From Symbiodinium microadriaticum (lineage: Eukaryota; Sar; Dinophyceae; Suessiales; Symbiodiniaceae), in the NCBI GenBank assembly GCA_001939145.1, contig LSRX01000185.1:40205-104204 (forward strand): a DNA stretch of 64,000 nucleotides, read 5' to 3'. Position 1 is the first letter of the stretch. Each line of letters starts with the position of its first letter. A program made the translations under genes and the position numbers. Below, piece after piece: positions 41,064-54,200 of the stretch. The notes beneath the pieces were generated by a model. The model had not been told where the DNA came from. It was given only the letters and a program-made list of their open reading frames with translations, and searched no databases.

Positions 41064-44000
41064 CTCAGCAGAGACGGGATCAAGGCTCGGGGACGCCTTT
41101 CCTGAGGTCTCCAGCTTTATAGCGCCTCAGCACTTCTTGAAATGTCTCCATAACCGGCAAGCAACATGCCTCTCTGAAATCTGCACATGAAACTCACATG
41201 GCAGCTTGCATGGAAACCGAAATGGCGGCCATCATGATGACAGCAAGAACAAGCAGGTAACAATGATATAACGACAACCACACAGAACAATAACTGCCAC
41301 ATGTGAGACTGTTCAGAACAGCCGTAGCACGAAATGGCCCACAGGGCCAGCAAGGCCGGCTTACCGGTCACATTGGCAGTAGTAGAAAGGCAAGAATGCA
41401 ACTAAAGGGATGCCAACGATCATTACAGTAGTAGTGCTGGGAACAATAACGAGACTGACCCATCCAAGTTCCGCACGTGTCACCAGTCATGCACTCGTAG
41501 ATCAGGACCTGAAGCGAAAACACGAAGAGGTGCCCAGGGTTTGACGCTTCGAGCACTGCGGGACACGGGCTCTAGGGCAGGCCTCACGAGGGGACTGGAC
41601 ACTGTGTCCCCCAAGACGATGCCCTGGGCTTGTTTCTTGTCTCTGAGGCAGATGCCCCCAGCGCCCACCAGTCCACCTTCGGAGAATCGTGGCATCTTTG
41701 CAGATCGGAAATTTTGAGATGTGCTTCTGACTACTGCGCCAGGCTCGGTCTGGTAACCTGATAACCCCAACACGAGTCAATCGCAACGACAAGCGCTGCA
41801 TGCCCTAGATGTGTCCCTTGCCCCTTTTTTCTGGGACGACCCTCGATCAACATGTAAGACTTGTCGAGGTCCCTCCTTTTGAAGACACCGACAAAGCTCC
41901 TGAACAGAGAAGACCGACCTCGCTTTCTGAGCATACGCCCTCAAGGAGACATCACGTCGGAGGATCCCCAAGGTAGCGATTCTACAATTTTGCCACGGCC
42001 ATGCGCAAAGCCTCTGATCCTCAATTGCAACCCCAAGCCTCTAATTGCAGGCCTCTGAAAGAGTGCTGTGTATTTACATGTCAATTCAGCAGAACACCCC
42101 AGAGCCCTCAAAAGGTCTAAAACGTCGATCGACCAACCAGAATACCTCCAACAGCTCTTGGGCTGGTGCTGCAGAGTTGTGGCCCACATGCAAAACCTCG
42201 GTTTGTGCATCAAACATAGATCACATTGCATCACGTTCCAATCACAGTACTTTACATTACATGCATTTTGATGTCTGTCGATATGCAACTGCGCCTTCCG
42301 TCACATGGAACTGCAGCACTACTCAGCCATCTGTGTGTACGTTCACTTCTATGTATGTGCCACATATATACCTGTACAGATCTAGTAAGGGTGACATGCG
42401 AAGGTCTCCACAGGTAGCGTTCACGCTCACAGGTACTGTGTATCACTGTGCTACACGTAGCTGTGTACGCATGCTTGGGACTTTGTTTTGTCTAGTCTAG
42501 TGGCTCCTTTATAATTCAGCCACCTTGTTAGACTAATACTGGTTTGCTTCCGTTGTTGCTCTTCTGCACTTGCTGCGGTTGTTGATAATGTCTTTGCTTA
42601 CGGCCGTGGTAGAAGCACTTCTGATGTTCCGTACCCTGACCCTTTCCGCTGCTTCGCTAAACCCAATCGGCCCAACATTCCACCCCTGGGCTGCCAGGCC
42701 ATTTCGGGTGCGAAGTATTCCGGCGTGCCGCAGGTTGTGTAGGTGTGGCCTTGCAGATGACAAGGCAAGGCATCGTGTGGAATCCCTGTAGTTTTCGCTC
42801 GAGGCTTAAGGATCAGGCCTTTTTTGTTTCGGTTTTGCGGGTTTCAGGGTTTTGTCCCAGGGTTTAAAGTTTAGGGTTTTAGGATTTGAGGGCTTCACTA
42901 CAATGTTGACAGCATGCAGCATGTAAGAGCTGACCTGAAAACCCTAGCATTCCCATGAAGCGACTACAGCGGTTCTGGGTTTGGGGTAAACTAGGCCCCC
43001 GGACCCTAAATCCCCGGCAGGTTGGGCACTAACAGGTCAAGTCCATTATTTCGGGATTTGATGCAGTCGCCCGAAACGCGAGCACCACGTGGAAATAAAA
43101 CTTTTCGTCGATGTCATTAGGAGTTTTCGTGTGGATCTTATTGGTGTCTAGGCCTTAAGCCCTAAACCCCAAGAAGCATGAGCTCCGCAACCTCAGCCCA
43201 AATACCGAAATTCCCAACCCAAACCTGTCATCCCCGAGTAGTTTTGACTTCCAGTCATCTGCAAACAGCCATTCTCAGCTCATGGCCGATGACGAACTTC
43301 GCTAAGCCGAAGTCTGTCACCTGGAATTCAAAAGCTCTAGGGCGTCGGACCACCTTGGAGTACTGCTATGAACTTCAAGAGGCAGGAAAGGTATAAGTTG
43401 ATTGAGCCATGTGGCGCCAGGAGTGGTCACGGGCAGAGTTAAATGCCTGCATCTTGAACCCAAGAATGCACACATATCACCAATCAGGCTGATGCCACAA
43501 GAGGTTTAGGGGTCGTACGGGCCAGGATTTAGCGGGCAAATGTCATTCGTTTTCTGGGAAACCCAGAGCCGAACCCAAGGAGCCCAACATAATCCAGGCC
43601 TGGCCTTGCAGTAGCCGTTCGAGTCCAAGAGGAGGTTCTCGGGCTTCCTTGCTGACAAGAACTCAGGCTCAAAGTAGAAGCCAGCTTTGGGATTTCGGTT
43701 TGGGGCAGCTCAGTTCTTCCATGGTGTCTGCAAGCTTTGGCGCGTGGTGTCGGGTCCCTTTATACACACTGTTGCAAGTGTAGTCCTCGCAAAGGGCCAG
43801 TATCCGCAACACATGACAGCCTGTCCGTGCACGTTCCTTTCCCGGCTGTTTGCCATTCCCGAATGCGAACCCCACAAGCCCACTGCAATGCTGCCAGGCT
43901 GCATGTCGCGGTAGATGATGTGCCGCTGATGTAGGTGCTGAAACGCCCGGATGACACAGGCGGACTCAGCTGGACGGGATGGCTCCGCTGTGTCAAGTTC

Positions 44001-47000
44001 TCTTGGACGGGTTCCTCGTGTAAAAGCTTTCAGAGAATGGGCTTACAAGCCTGCCATGCGTGAGTGATGCGGACATTTGAAGTCCAGCATAGCATTGCTA
44101 TGGCAATCAATTCAAGCATGAGGACTTCGAGTAGGATGCCCCATGAGGATGAGGAGGATGAAGAATCTAGTTCTGACAAAGGGGCATGAAGATGATCGAA
44201 ATGATGATGGCCAAAGGCCTGAGGATTTGGAAATCGACAGCTCAGTGGCAGTGGCGTAGTGAACTGCTGAGTTTTTGTTGGAGGTGGTGTTGCTGATGTG
44301 GCATGGTGCTGGCTCTGGAAATGATGGTGACGATGATGATGGTCGTGGTCACAGTGCCGGTGTCGCACTCATGTGATATCTTCTTGGAAATCTTTTTTTG
44401 AGCAGGGACTGCAATGCGCTCAGCCCTGAATCAAACTGGACACCTCAAGCCTTAAACCAAACTGAGTGCCAAATCCCAACCTGTCAACAAGGAAAGACCG
44501 CAACACCGCAGCCGGGGGCAAGGCATAGAAGCGTGCGTGGGGCGCCGACCCATGCAGCGGTTTTCTGGAGTAGACCTGGGTGGTTCGAGGTTTAGAGGAT
44601 CCAAACGCAGAGGCCTGAATATGTGCTCTACTGGTATGTTGTACTATAAAGTGTTGGGAAGCCCAGCACAAAGTATTCAAACCCGTGTACTAAGCGGTTG
44701 GCGCTTGAAAGAGCTTCCGGGAACCAACGGCTCAGTGTCGGGTGTAGAGAAAACGCGGCAACAGGAACACAGGGCTAAGGTGTGGGCTACACAGAGCCCC
44801 ATTGAAGCAACACAGGCGGGTTCATAGGGTCTCTCTAATGGTGTTTCGGGTTTAAGGAAAAGCGTTTGCAAGAAGAGCGATCTCCATGAATACCTCGCAG
44901 TACGAAGTTGGAAAACGCGCCTGGCTTGGTTGTTCCATGTTCTCCGCATTTTCAGCCAGCTCCCTCTTTAGAGTTGTGCACAATGGTATCCTGGAACAAA
45001 CCATAGCTAGGAACTGCCAAGTGTGCAGCTCTGAAGTTTCTCCGAGGAGAATAGACTCGCCAGTTTAGTTTCAACAACAATGGGTAGCGGCCTCCAGCCA
45101 CCGAGAGAGACCCCGAACTCGCAGGCCGCAGAGCTACAGCCCCTGGTCGGCAAGTAAGCCCGGCGCCGTAAAAAGGTCCCCACCCATGGCTGGCCTCATC
45201 ATGGATGCGTGGTGCAAAGTGGGCGTGAGGCGTGAGGCCACCAAAGTCCAGAAAATTTGAACCGAGTCTCTGCCTTACTGGCTCTGGAGCCTGCGACGAA
45301 ACGGAAAGCTGAACTCAAAGCTCGACGGACTACGGTTTCCGTAGTAAGGAGATCCTAACCCAAAAAAGAGGCTCATGGGGCAATGTTGGGGACCGGCGTT
45401 CTGAACAGCTTTCGACGCCGTTAGCCTGAATTACAAAAAGCACCGACTCTCTCCGACTGCTTGGGGCCTAGGTTTGGAGCCACCTTCTCTCGAAAACCGT
45501 CCCGTGAAACTTGGCCGGACCTTCAGCTGATATCCAGCATCATTGGATGTGGGAGCAATGTAATTTTAAGCTGTAATAACTTGGTTGCTGAGTTCAAAAG
45601 CATACACATGTGTACAATTTCAGACAAAGTTTAAAGTGTAGCAATTCAGCTACCAAGATAATAGGGGTTTCTAGCGAGTCTGAGGCCTTGCTGCTTCGGC
45701 TTGGGCTGAGCTTCTGGCTCCAGCAAGAAGTGCAAGTACTGCATTTCTGGCGAAGGGCTTATTCTACGGGCCTTGATGATTTACACGAGACGTTTACGGA
45801 GCTTTTTCCTCAGCTGCAAAGGACTAGAATTTAGGGTGGCGCGCTGCGTGCTTACTGAAGCTTCTTTTGTTTTTGTTGTGCATTTTGCGGCTTTTGGGCT
45901 TGGTGCCCCCAACGTTTTAGGGCTCAGGGCCGGGTCGTTCTTGATGGAAAATAGGAGCCGACATGATTACCGACATGATTAGAATTGAGCTTTCTTTGAG
46001 GGAGGGATTCGTGGGGGCCTTACGATGACGTTTCTTTTTGGGATCTTTCGGGTGTACGGGGGAGTCTAGAAGGATATCATTACTAGTGATGCGGCTCGCT
46101 ATGCTGATGCTTTGTGGCTCTGGCTTCCGGATTTTAGCTTCAGGGTTGATTGGCTAAGAGATGGACGAAACTCGCATGTGTCCAGCTTCGGTGGCGAACC
46201 AGGGCCTTGGGGCCTCCATTTGAAGTTCCTACCAGCCTTTCATCTTGCCCAACCGCTGTCTGCTATTACTCACCTGGGAGTACTTCCCGGGAACAAGCTT
46301 CACTCAGTAGCAAGACTGGCAAGCGGGCACAACCAGTAAGTCACAAGGGTTCCGGAGCAAAGTACACTGGGTTAACTGGGGGTTGTTGCAAACTGTTCAC
46401 TTATTTACTAGGCCAACCAATGTGTGGGCATATGTCTCCTACCCGCGCGCAGGAAACGTTTGATCGTGTATGCCTTACAGCACGCCCAGATCCTGAAACA
46501 TGAACTTCAAGACAAACCAGAGGCACCGTTGAAGGTTGCAGCCAATCGGACGATGAAGGGGCTGTTGGTCATGCGGAGAATCTGCTTCTCATTCATGACG
46601 GCGAGTTCTTGCCTGTTGCTGGGCATAATGGTCTCTTGTTTGGTACTGGTCGCTCGACACGTTCTTAATCCCGCGATCGTGGGTCTCGGATTCCGGAACT
46701 TACTTAGGGCTTCCACTCCAAGGCTGGAATGCATCATGCCGTGGCATGCAGGCTGTAGAGCAGGCGGAAAGGCTATGCCACTCATCTTTTCTTTGTACCA
46801 ACTTCTGCAGATAGGCCAGCTTTGAGGTTCAGGGTAGGTTGAGGGTGGCTGCCACCGAAACACAGCTTGACATGAGATGCGGCGACCCCTGCGGAAGCTC
46901 TCTCTTGGACAATCGCAGTGGTCCCAGACTTGGAACCTCAACAAGTCCGTCACATGTTGACAGCACTGGGCCCACTGCCGCTGCTGGACGATGTAGCCTG

Positions 47001-50000
47001 TACAGCGGGTGAAGATGCTCAGTTATTCAGGTGAGGACCAGGCCATGTTGGAGCCAGCACCCCTAAGACGCCACAGATCACAAAGGCTACAGCGGCTACA
47101 GTGCGGCTTTCGGGAACGAGCGAACCTGGCCTTTGGACAGCGTCTTCAAGGCAAAAAGGTTGCCCGTGAGCGTGCACCTTCCGGGCGTGGTGCCAACAAG
47201 GTAAACCCCCAAACCACAAATAGTTGATTTGTGTGTTCTGGCCACCTCAGGAGGCCTCGATATCAACTTGCCTGCCATGAAAGCAAGCGGCCCTGGCTTG
47301 TGACATAACGTTTCCACTGAAGAATGCCCGAATCGACAGTCCGCGTTGAACACTAGCTCACAGCCGAATCCCGTGAAAACTCAAATTCGCAAGGCTGTCC
47401 TCCTTTATGCTGAGAGACGCAGCCTTATCAAGATTGAGCTCCTCGCTCTGAGCCGTGAAGACTCTAGGATTTCACTTTTTTGCGGTAGTCGTGCAGCCAC
47501 TGGCAAAACACAGATGCCTGATTTGAGGATGGTCTGAAAATGCTCACAGAAGTATCTGGCATTGGGACCGTATTGTTCCAAAAGGCCGAAGAACTGTCCT
47601 TACGAACTACTCTTCTGCACCGGGGGCCTTGCCCAACAGTATTGTTGACCTACGCGCTGCTGTTGCTGTGATCTTTGAAGACGCTTCCTCGCAGAATGCT
47701 CGTGGAGCTCGAGTGGGTCCTCATAGAAGACCTTTTCACTCCCTACGACAAGATCTCGAAATACATCGTGCTTTGTTTCCTTGAGCTTTTTTGCCCTTCT
47801 CTCCTCCGGGGCCCTTGCTTGCGCAGTGTGACGGTTCCGAAACCGCCACAACCTCAGCATAGCCCAACAAATCCCTATGATGCAAGGTCCTTTCAGAAGT
47901 GCTTAGGGCTGCAGTTACGAGGTCTGTCTGTCAACCTTAAACCTTGGGGTGTGCACTGCGAGGTGGTGGAGCTGAAGTCCAAGCCCCGAAAGCCTTCGTC
48001 CTACGGAGCGGAAGACTCGAAAGTCCTATGCCCCCAGGCTTCAGAAACCATCACGCTCGAAAGCCTCTGCGCTTTCGGGTTTTCTTTTTAAGGTGTCTAT
48101 CCCAGAAACGGATGTCTTATATCTTCTCAAGAGCCACAACAGGCATACTCTACCCTCCCCCCCACCCGCAGACTGCGGAGCGGCAAGTACGTGGTAGCCT
48201 CAACTCCCTACCAAACCCCGAAGGCCCGACAACTTTAACGGAAGGGGCCTTTGCTGGAATGGGGTTGGGGGCTTTTGTGGCAGTACCTTGCATCTTTATA
48301 GGGGGTATACATTTTTTTTTGTGTGTGAATGAATCGGTTCCCGAAAGTAAACTCCAACCGGGCCCCTTACCTCCGAGGCATGACAGAAACACATAAAAAA
48401 CCAACTTCGGGAACCATCGCAAACTAAACACAGACCTCCTCTAAGCTCCAACTGAGGAAACCCCCGAACCCCAAACCCCTCGAAAACAAGCCATAAACCC
48501 AGAGCAAGCCGCCCCACACCTCAACCACCCTAAACCCTGGCCTTCGAGCCCCAAAACCCGCCCTCTCTCTCACGCGCGCTCGGAGAGCCGTCAGACGAAG
48601 CAGCACACCCTGGTCTTCAGAAGTGTGCTACTTGCTCTCAAGCTTGGGAGAGCTGTAGAACCGAAAAGAACAGCAGGTAGGACGAACAATAATGATCAGA
48701 GTTTTTAAGTGCAATAAAGATAGACAAAGTAGCCAACAACAATAAGAACAAACAGAAGACCAATATAATGAACCCAGAAAGGGCACTCCGAAGCAAGTGA
48801 GGGGCGGGCCCAAAAGGCCCTTGTACTGCAGGGCCTTCAGGTCGTAGCTCACCGCGTGCTTCGGGCCTGTGAGACTTGGGCTTTTGGGGGGTTCTAGCTT
48901 GAAAGGCTTGAGGATTTTTGGCCCTGTATGGCCTAGAGTCTTCAAGCTTCAGGGCGCTTCAGGGTTTAGGGCTCTAGGCGACAAGGCTGACGGCGTTTTG
49001 GGGTGTCGGGTCTTGACGATTCTGGGCTTCAGGGCTGTAGAGTTTGAAGGCTCGGAACCAGGTTGAAACGGGGCAGGTGCTCGCCCCAGTCCTTCTAGCC
49101 TAGACCCGGGGTGTTTCTTCATGGGTGCATGATAGGCGCCTGGCAGCCTCAAGTTACCTTGGGAAAGAGATGATGCATCGATTCAGGCTTTGAGATTTGT
49201 CACCCGTTCTGGCTTTGCGCGGCTGCGTGGCGGGCACGCGCTTTGACAGGATGGGCAGTTACCTGATCAAAGACTCAAGCTCCACTCGCGAAGAAACATG
49301 CTTCCGTGCTGAAGAGCCTCACGGGTTAAACCCTTGATCCCAGTGATTCTACACCTCCGAATCCCTTTTGCATAAGCTCGAAAGGACTGCCTGCGATTTT
49401 GAACGCATGAGAGCAGAAGCTTTCAAGTGACCCTAGGAGTTACGAGAAACCCCTCCTTCGAACCGCCGATAGAGACGAGTACCCCTTATTAACGTATTGT
49501 ACCTGCAGCAGTTTGTACGTAGGGCATGTTCTTGTGATATTTCGGAGTTTCCGACAATTAGGGTACATTTTTTTGGGGTCCGTATAACAAGGTGCCTACT
49601 ATTTAGGGTGCTATATTAGGGTCCCCTATTTTCGGAAACCCCCCATATGGTGCATCGCTGTATTGGGCACACGTCGGCGTATCTAACACCCGGACCGATG
49701 GCCTAAGAAAGCTGATCTCAGTGCGGAGCTCAAGCCATGGACCAGCTGATCCGGGTTCCTGGTCCAGGGCTTCCGGGCATTGGGGGATTTAGGGTTTAGG
49801 CACGCACTTTTGGGCTTGCGACCTTCCGTCTGGGTTTTAGCCCTAGGATCAAGCCTGAATCTCAAACTGTAAACTCCTAAAAAGTAATGGTAGTCTGCGG
49901 GCCTTCCCCTCAAAACCCTTTTAAATGCGTTGTGGGCCGGCAGTTGTCTGGGCTTTCTTGGAACCTACTGCAACAGCCATATATGATACCGCAGCCAACA

Positions 50001-50915
50001 TGGCAACGTCTCTGAAGTAGTCCTTATAAGTACTCCCTGTAATCTTACTGACAGAATAGAACTGATAGTCGTTCGGAGCAGAGCAACAGGATGGTGCATC
50101 GCACCCCAGGACGACACCCTAGCCAACATTGAAACCACTCCTTGCCCTTCCCCTGACTTCCTGATGGCTTGGATGGCTCTACACCGAGTTCCCCACACAA
50201 CCATCAGGAAGTGCTCACCTAGAGCAAGGGAGCACTGAAATTTTGGAGCACCATGGAGACGAAAATTGAACAGTGCAGAACGGGGCTGAGCCCTGTACTC
50301 TTAAACAGCCTTCTTGAACCCTGAGCCAACAGCCTAACCCCTTTTTCAAGCCAACGCACTAAACGCCTTTGGTTGAGCTTTCGCAAGCACTTCTTCACAA
50401 AAACCCGGCTTAGGTCCTTTAAGCCGTTGAGCCGGGCCCGGGCCAAGGTTGGGAAGGACGGCACATCGTCGGGAGATCTGAAATCCCCAAGTCCCCAAAT
50501 CTCACGCGCCAAGACAAGAGGTCTGAAAGCTCGCATCCCCTTTTTTTTCGGGACTAGCCACAGCATCCTAGAAAGCACCTCCTCCCCACTGAACCCTAAA
50601 CCGCAGAAGCCCCATGCGGGAAGCACAAAGTCCCAGGCGATCAAGAGCCAGAACCATGACCTGAATCGGTTCAAGGTGTGATGGAGCTGCAAAGGGCACC
50701 GGATCAAGGCTTCAGGATTCAAGGGTGTCGAGGCCCGGCCTGCCCCCAGACACACGCAGAAAAGGGGCCTTAAACAATAAACAAGGCTGTGCAGCATCTT
50801 TGTAGCATAATTGTAATGCAAAGGATCCTATAAGGACGCTTGAGGCTATTCAGGATTCTTCTTCTTCTTCGTCGCTTTCTCGCATGTTCTTCGTCGAATA
50901 CATACATGCATACAG

Positions 50916-50956
<41 letters not shown>

Positions 50957-51081
50957 CACATACATACACATACATATACACACCTACATACATACATACA
51001 TACATACATACATACATACATACATACATACATCCATGCAGACAGACAGACAGACAGACCGACGGACGGACAAACAATCAA

Positions 51082-51112
<31 letters not shown>

Positions 51113-51234
51113 TATATACATGCATGCATACACATGTGTTTATACATATATATATATAGATATGTCTCGTGCCAATTACTTTATACTCTATGCTAAGTAT
51201 AAATAATTAAGTAAATAATTAAATAAATACATAA

Positions 51235-51275
<41 letters not shown>

Positions 51276-54200
51276 TGTCAATCACTTATCTCATGATTCA
51301 CCGAGTGGTTTCGCAGTTTGCTTCCAGCCTTGTCACTCTTGGCCACAATGGTGGCTGCCCGGGGTTCGTCCTCGGCCGGAAACGTTGGGGGACCCTTCTG
51401 AACAGGACCTTGATGCTGGCAACACTCCGGAAATATTTGTTAAGTATCAACTTGAGATAGAAGCCAAATCCTGAGCTTGTTGAATGGAGGTCTAGTCTAG
51501 CCTAGTAGATGCCCGGAGATTAGGCGGTTTGGAGCTGTAGTGTCTCGCTGTGAGGCGCAGCCTGGGTTGAGGGTTTTACGGTTTCAGGCTATCAGATGGT
51601 TCGATGTGGGCTATATCCACATATATATATATATATATACATATTTTTTTTTCTTTTTTTATGTTGCTGTGTGTGTTTATAAAGGACAATGTAGGAAGAA
51701 TGCTGCTAATGATGAACGGCCCGAGCCCATCTAGGCCTACGACCCTCATAAACCGGACAAGGTGCTTTCTGCCCTTTGATGCACCACACTTGAGACCGGA
51801 ATTGCGGGGCGATCTCTGGAGGATTTTGGAGGCTGCTACCTTGGAACTCAGGCGGAATTGCTTTTGCTGGGAAGCTTATCCGTAGGCACACGTTATGTTG
51901 GGGCCCGGGCATTCAGGAGCGCCCTCTCCCCAAAGAAGTTGGCATTGGTGTCGGCGGTCTTGGCATGTTGCCATGGTTTAGAGGTCCCCCAAGACACCCG
52001 CACAAGCATGCAGCAACTTCATCAGATGGTTCAAGTAACAAGAATCGGGGGTCTCTTAATCGGGCTGCTACAGCATTTCAGACCTCAACCCCGGTTTCTT
52101 GGCACAGAACCCATGCATGTCCTGTATGCACAGAAGCCACGCTGCCTAATCCGTGGAACCTTGTTCTAAAGACTCCCAAAAGCGATCCCGAAAGATACGA
52201 ACATGCGAACCCACCAGTCTTAGGCGCGGGGCTGTACTGCGGGGTATCGAGCTCTGTAAGTTTGCAAGTCGGTCCCTTGGACATGTGCACGGCTAATCCA
52301 GGAATTTGACCACCTGCTTACACTACTGTTACAAATTTCTCACTTGTCTTATCAGGTCGCTATCGCTGATGTTATTCTGTCGTTCTACGACCTTACTATT
52401 GCTGCTTCTAGCCCCCATACTTGGCCCCGGCCCCATACTTTATAAGATTTTTTCCATGACCTGAGACGCCCCCCCCAAGACCCCACAGTGCTCTTTGAGC
52501 GTCTTGCGCCCTGAAGCTTTGCAACCTCCTGGTTGTCGACGAGGACAGAAACCTGGCAGCTGCTTCGGAGTGCGGGCCAGGACGGCTCGTTTTACCAGCT
52601 TTGACCGGCTGAGAGCCTCATTTAAGGTTTTGCAAACCCCCAGGCTCTAGGCCTTGGATCCTCTAACCACATTGATTATGCCACAGGGCCTGCCCGTCGT
52701 AGAGGATGTAGAAGGTATCGCCTTTCTCGCCCTGCCTCGAGCAGTGCACTTCCAAATGCACTCGTTAGGAAGGGTCCGAGCGAAGCTGTTACCGGGCACT
52801 TGGGCCTAATCCTTCCAGAAACTGCCCACCCCGAGCCTAACAGGTAAACCCCTCACCACAATTTGAAGCGCGTTGCTCACAGGGTGTCGTTGTCGGGGAT
52901 TTCGTGTCGGTTTCGAGGGTATCCTACAAGATGACCCCGGGCATGACAGGTCCTCTTTGAGTCTCGATGACGTGGTGACGAGCTGAGTTGTCTCGCTTGC
53001 TTCATTACACTCTTTGCTGCAGTCTAGCATAATAGGAACGATATGGGGATATCATTCTTTCAGAAGTGAAGGGTCCCGAACACGGACCCGGAAGTGTAGG
53101 ATCCTCGTATTGAACCTGGACAAAGTAGCCATACGTTTCGGACCTTCAGAAGCGAACATGACGCCAAATCTTTGAGCCACATGACCCTGATTCCTATACC
53201 CTTTTCCGAAGCAGGGACTGTATAATGCACTAAGGCCCGAATCTCTTCAGCCAGTTCTATACCCTAAACTCTAAAGTCCTTTCATCCTAGATTCTTAGAT
53301 GGCGCTAAAACACATATCCAGCCAAGGGCCACGCTGTATGATGGTCTCGCCCTTGTAGAACGTCCGCCTCGGGTTCGAACTCATGGTTCCGGCAATGCCA
53401 TCGAGCTCATAAGCTGTTGGCGTTGGGGGGGGGGGGCGGCGCTCCCTCGGGTAGAGTTCAAGCAGCGGGTCTCGGGGTTTAGGACTTACTGATGATGGCA
53501 TGATGGCTTTCTGGCAAAAGGGACTTTGGGCTTTAGGGGTTGCAGTCGAAGAGAACCTGGAACATCGCGGCAATCGGATAGCTAAGCCCCCTGCGCCCCA
53601 ATAGAGGCCCAAAAAGATCACGCTCGTACCCACAACTAGTTCTGACAGATTCGATGGACCATGTGTAGGCAGTGACATTTCGGCAGATTTGGAATGGTAG
53701 CCGAAGGATACCCGCAGTAATGCGTGGATAAGGTTTCAGGCGTCGCGGTTGCTTATGCTCTTGGGTCCCGGCTCTGAGGCTAATTGTCAGGTCTAAAATG
53801 TCTAAAACTTGGGCCATTCGGAGAACAAGCTTTGTAGCGCGGGCTTTGAAGCTGAGTGCCGTCGAGTGTTCACAGGAGCATCCCGCAAAGGCTCCTACGA
53901 CTCCAAAAGCCCATATCATAATTGCCCTTTGTGCTTCCCGACAAACAGGAGCCCGTTTTGCTCCGGCTTCGGATTCCCGACAGCCTCAACCTTCGAACCC
54001 AAAGTGCCCGACAAAAGCTGAGCCCGATATGGATCGACCCTAGAAAGCCTTTGGAAAGCCTGTGAGCCCGCAGCCCGAGCTCTCCCCGAAAGGGGTTTCA
54101 TGGGAGTAGCCCTGTTTTGTTGCGGGTTTGTCCCTTTTTTGGGGACCACAGTGGCTGCAAGGATCCCACTTTTTTGGGGTCTATGTAGTGACCCTTTTTT

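Noticed and set aside
50219..50821. Minus-strand frame of 200 codons
   Set aside because: No recognisable domain; it overlaps telomere-like CCTAAACC motifs and simple sequence. It could hide a PKG-like linker exon, but I found none.
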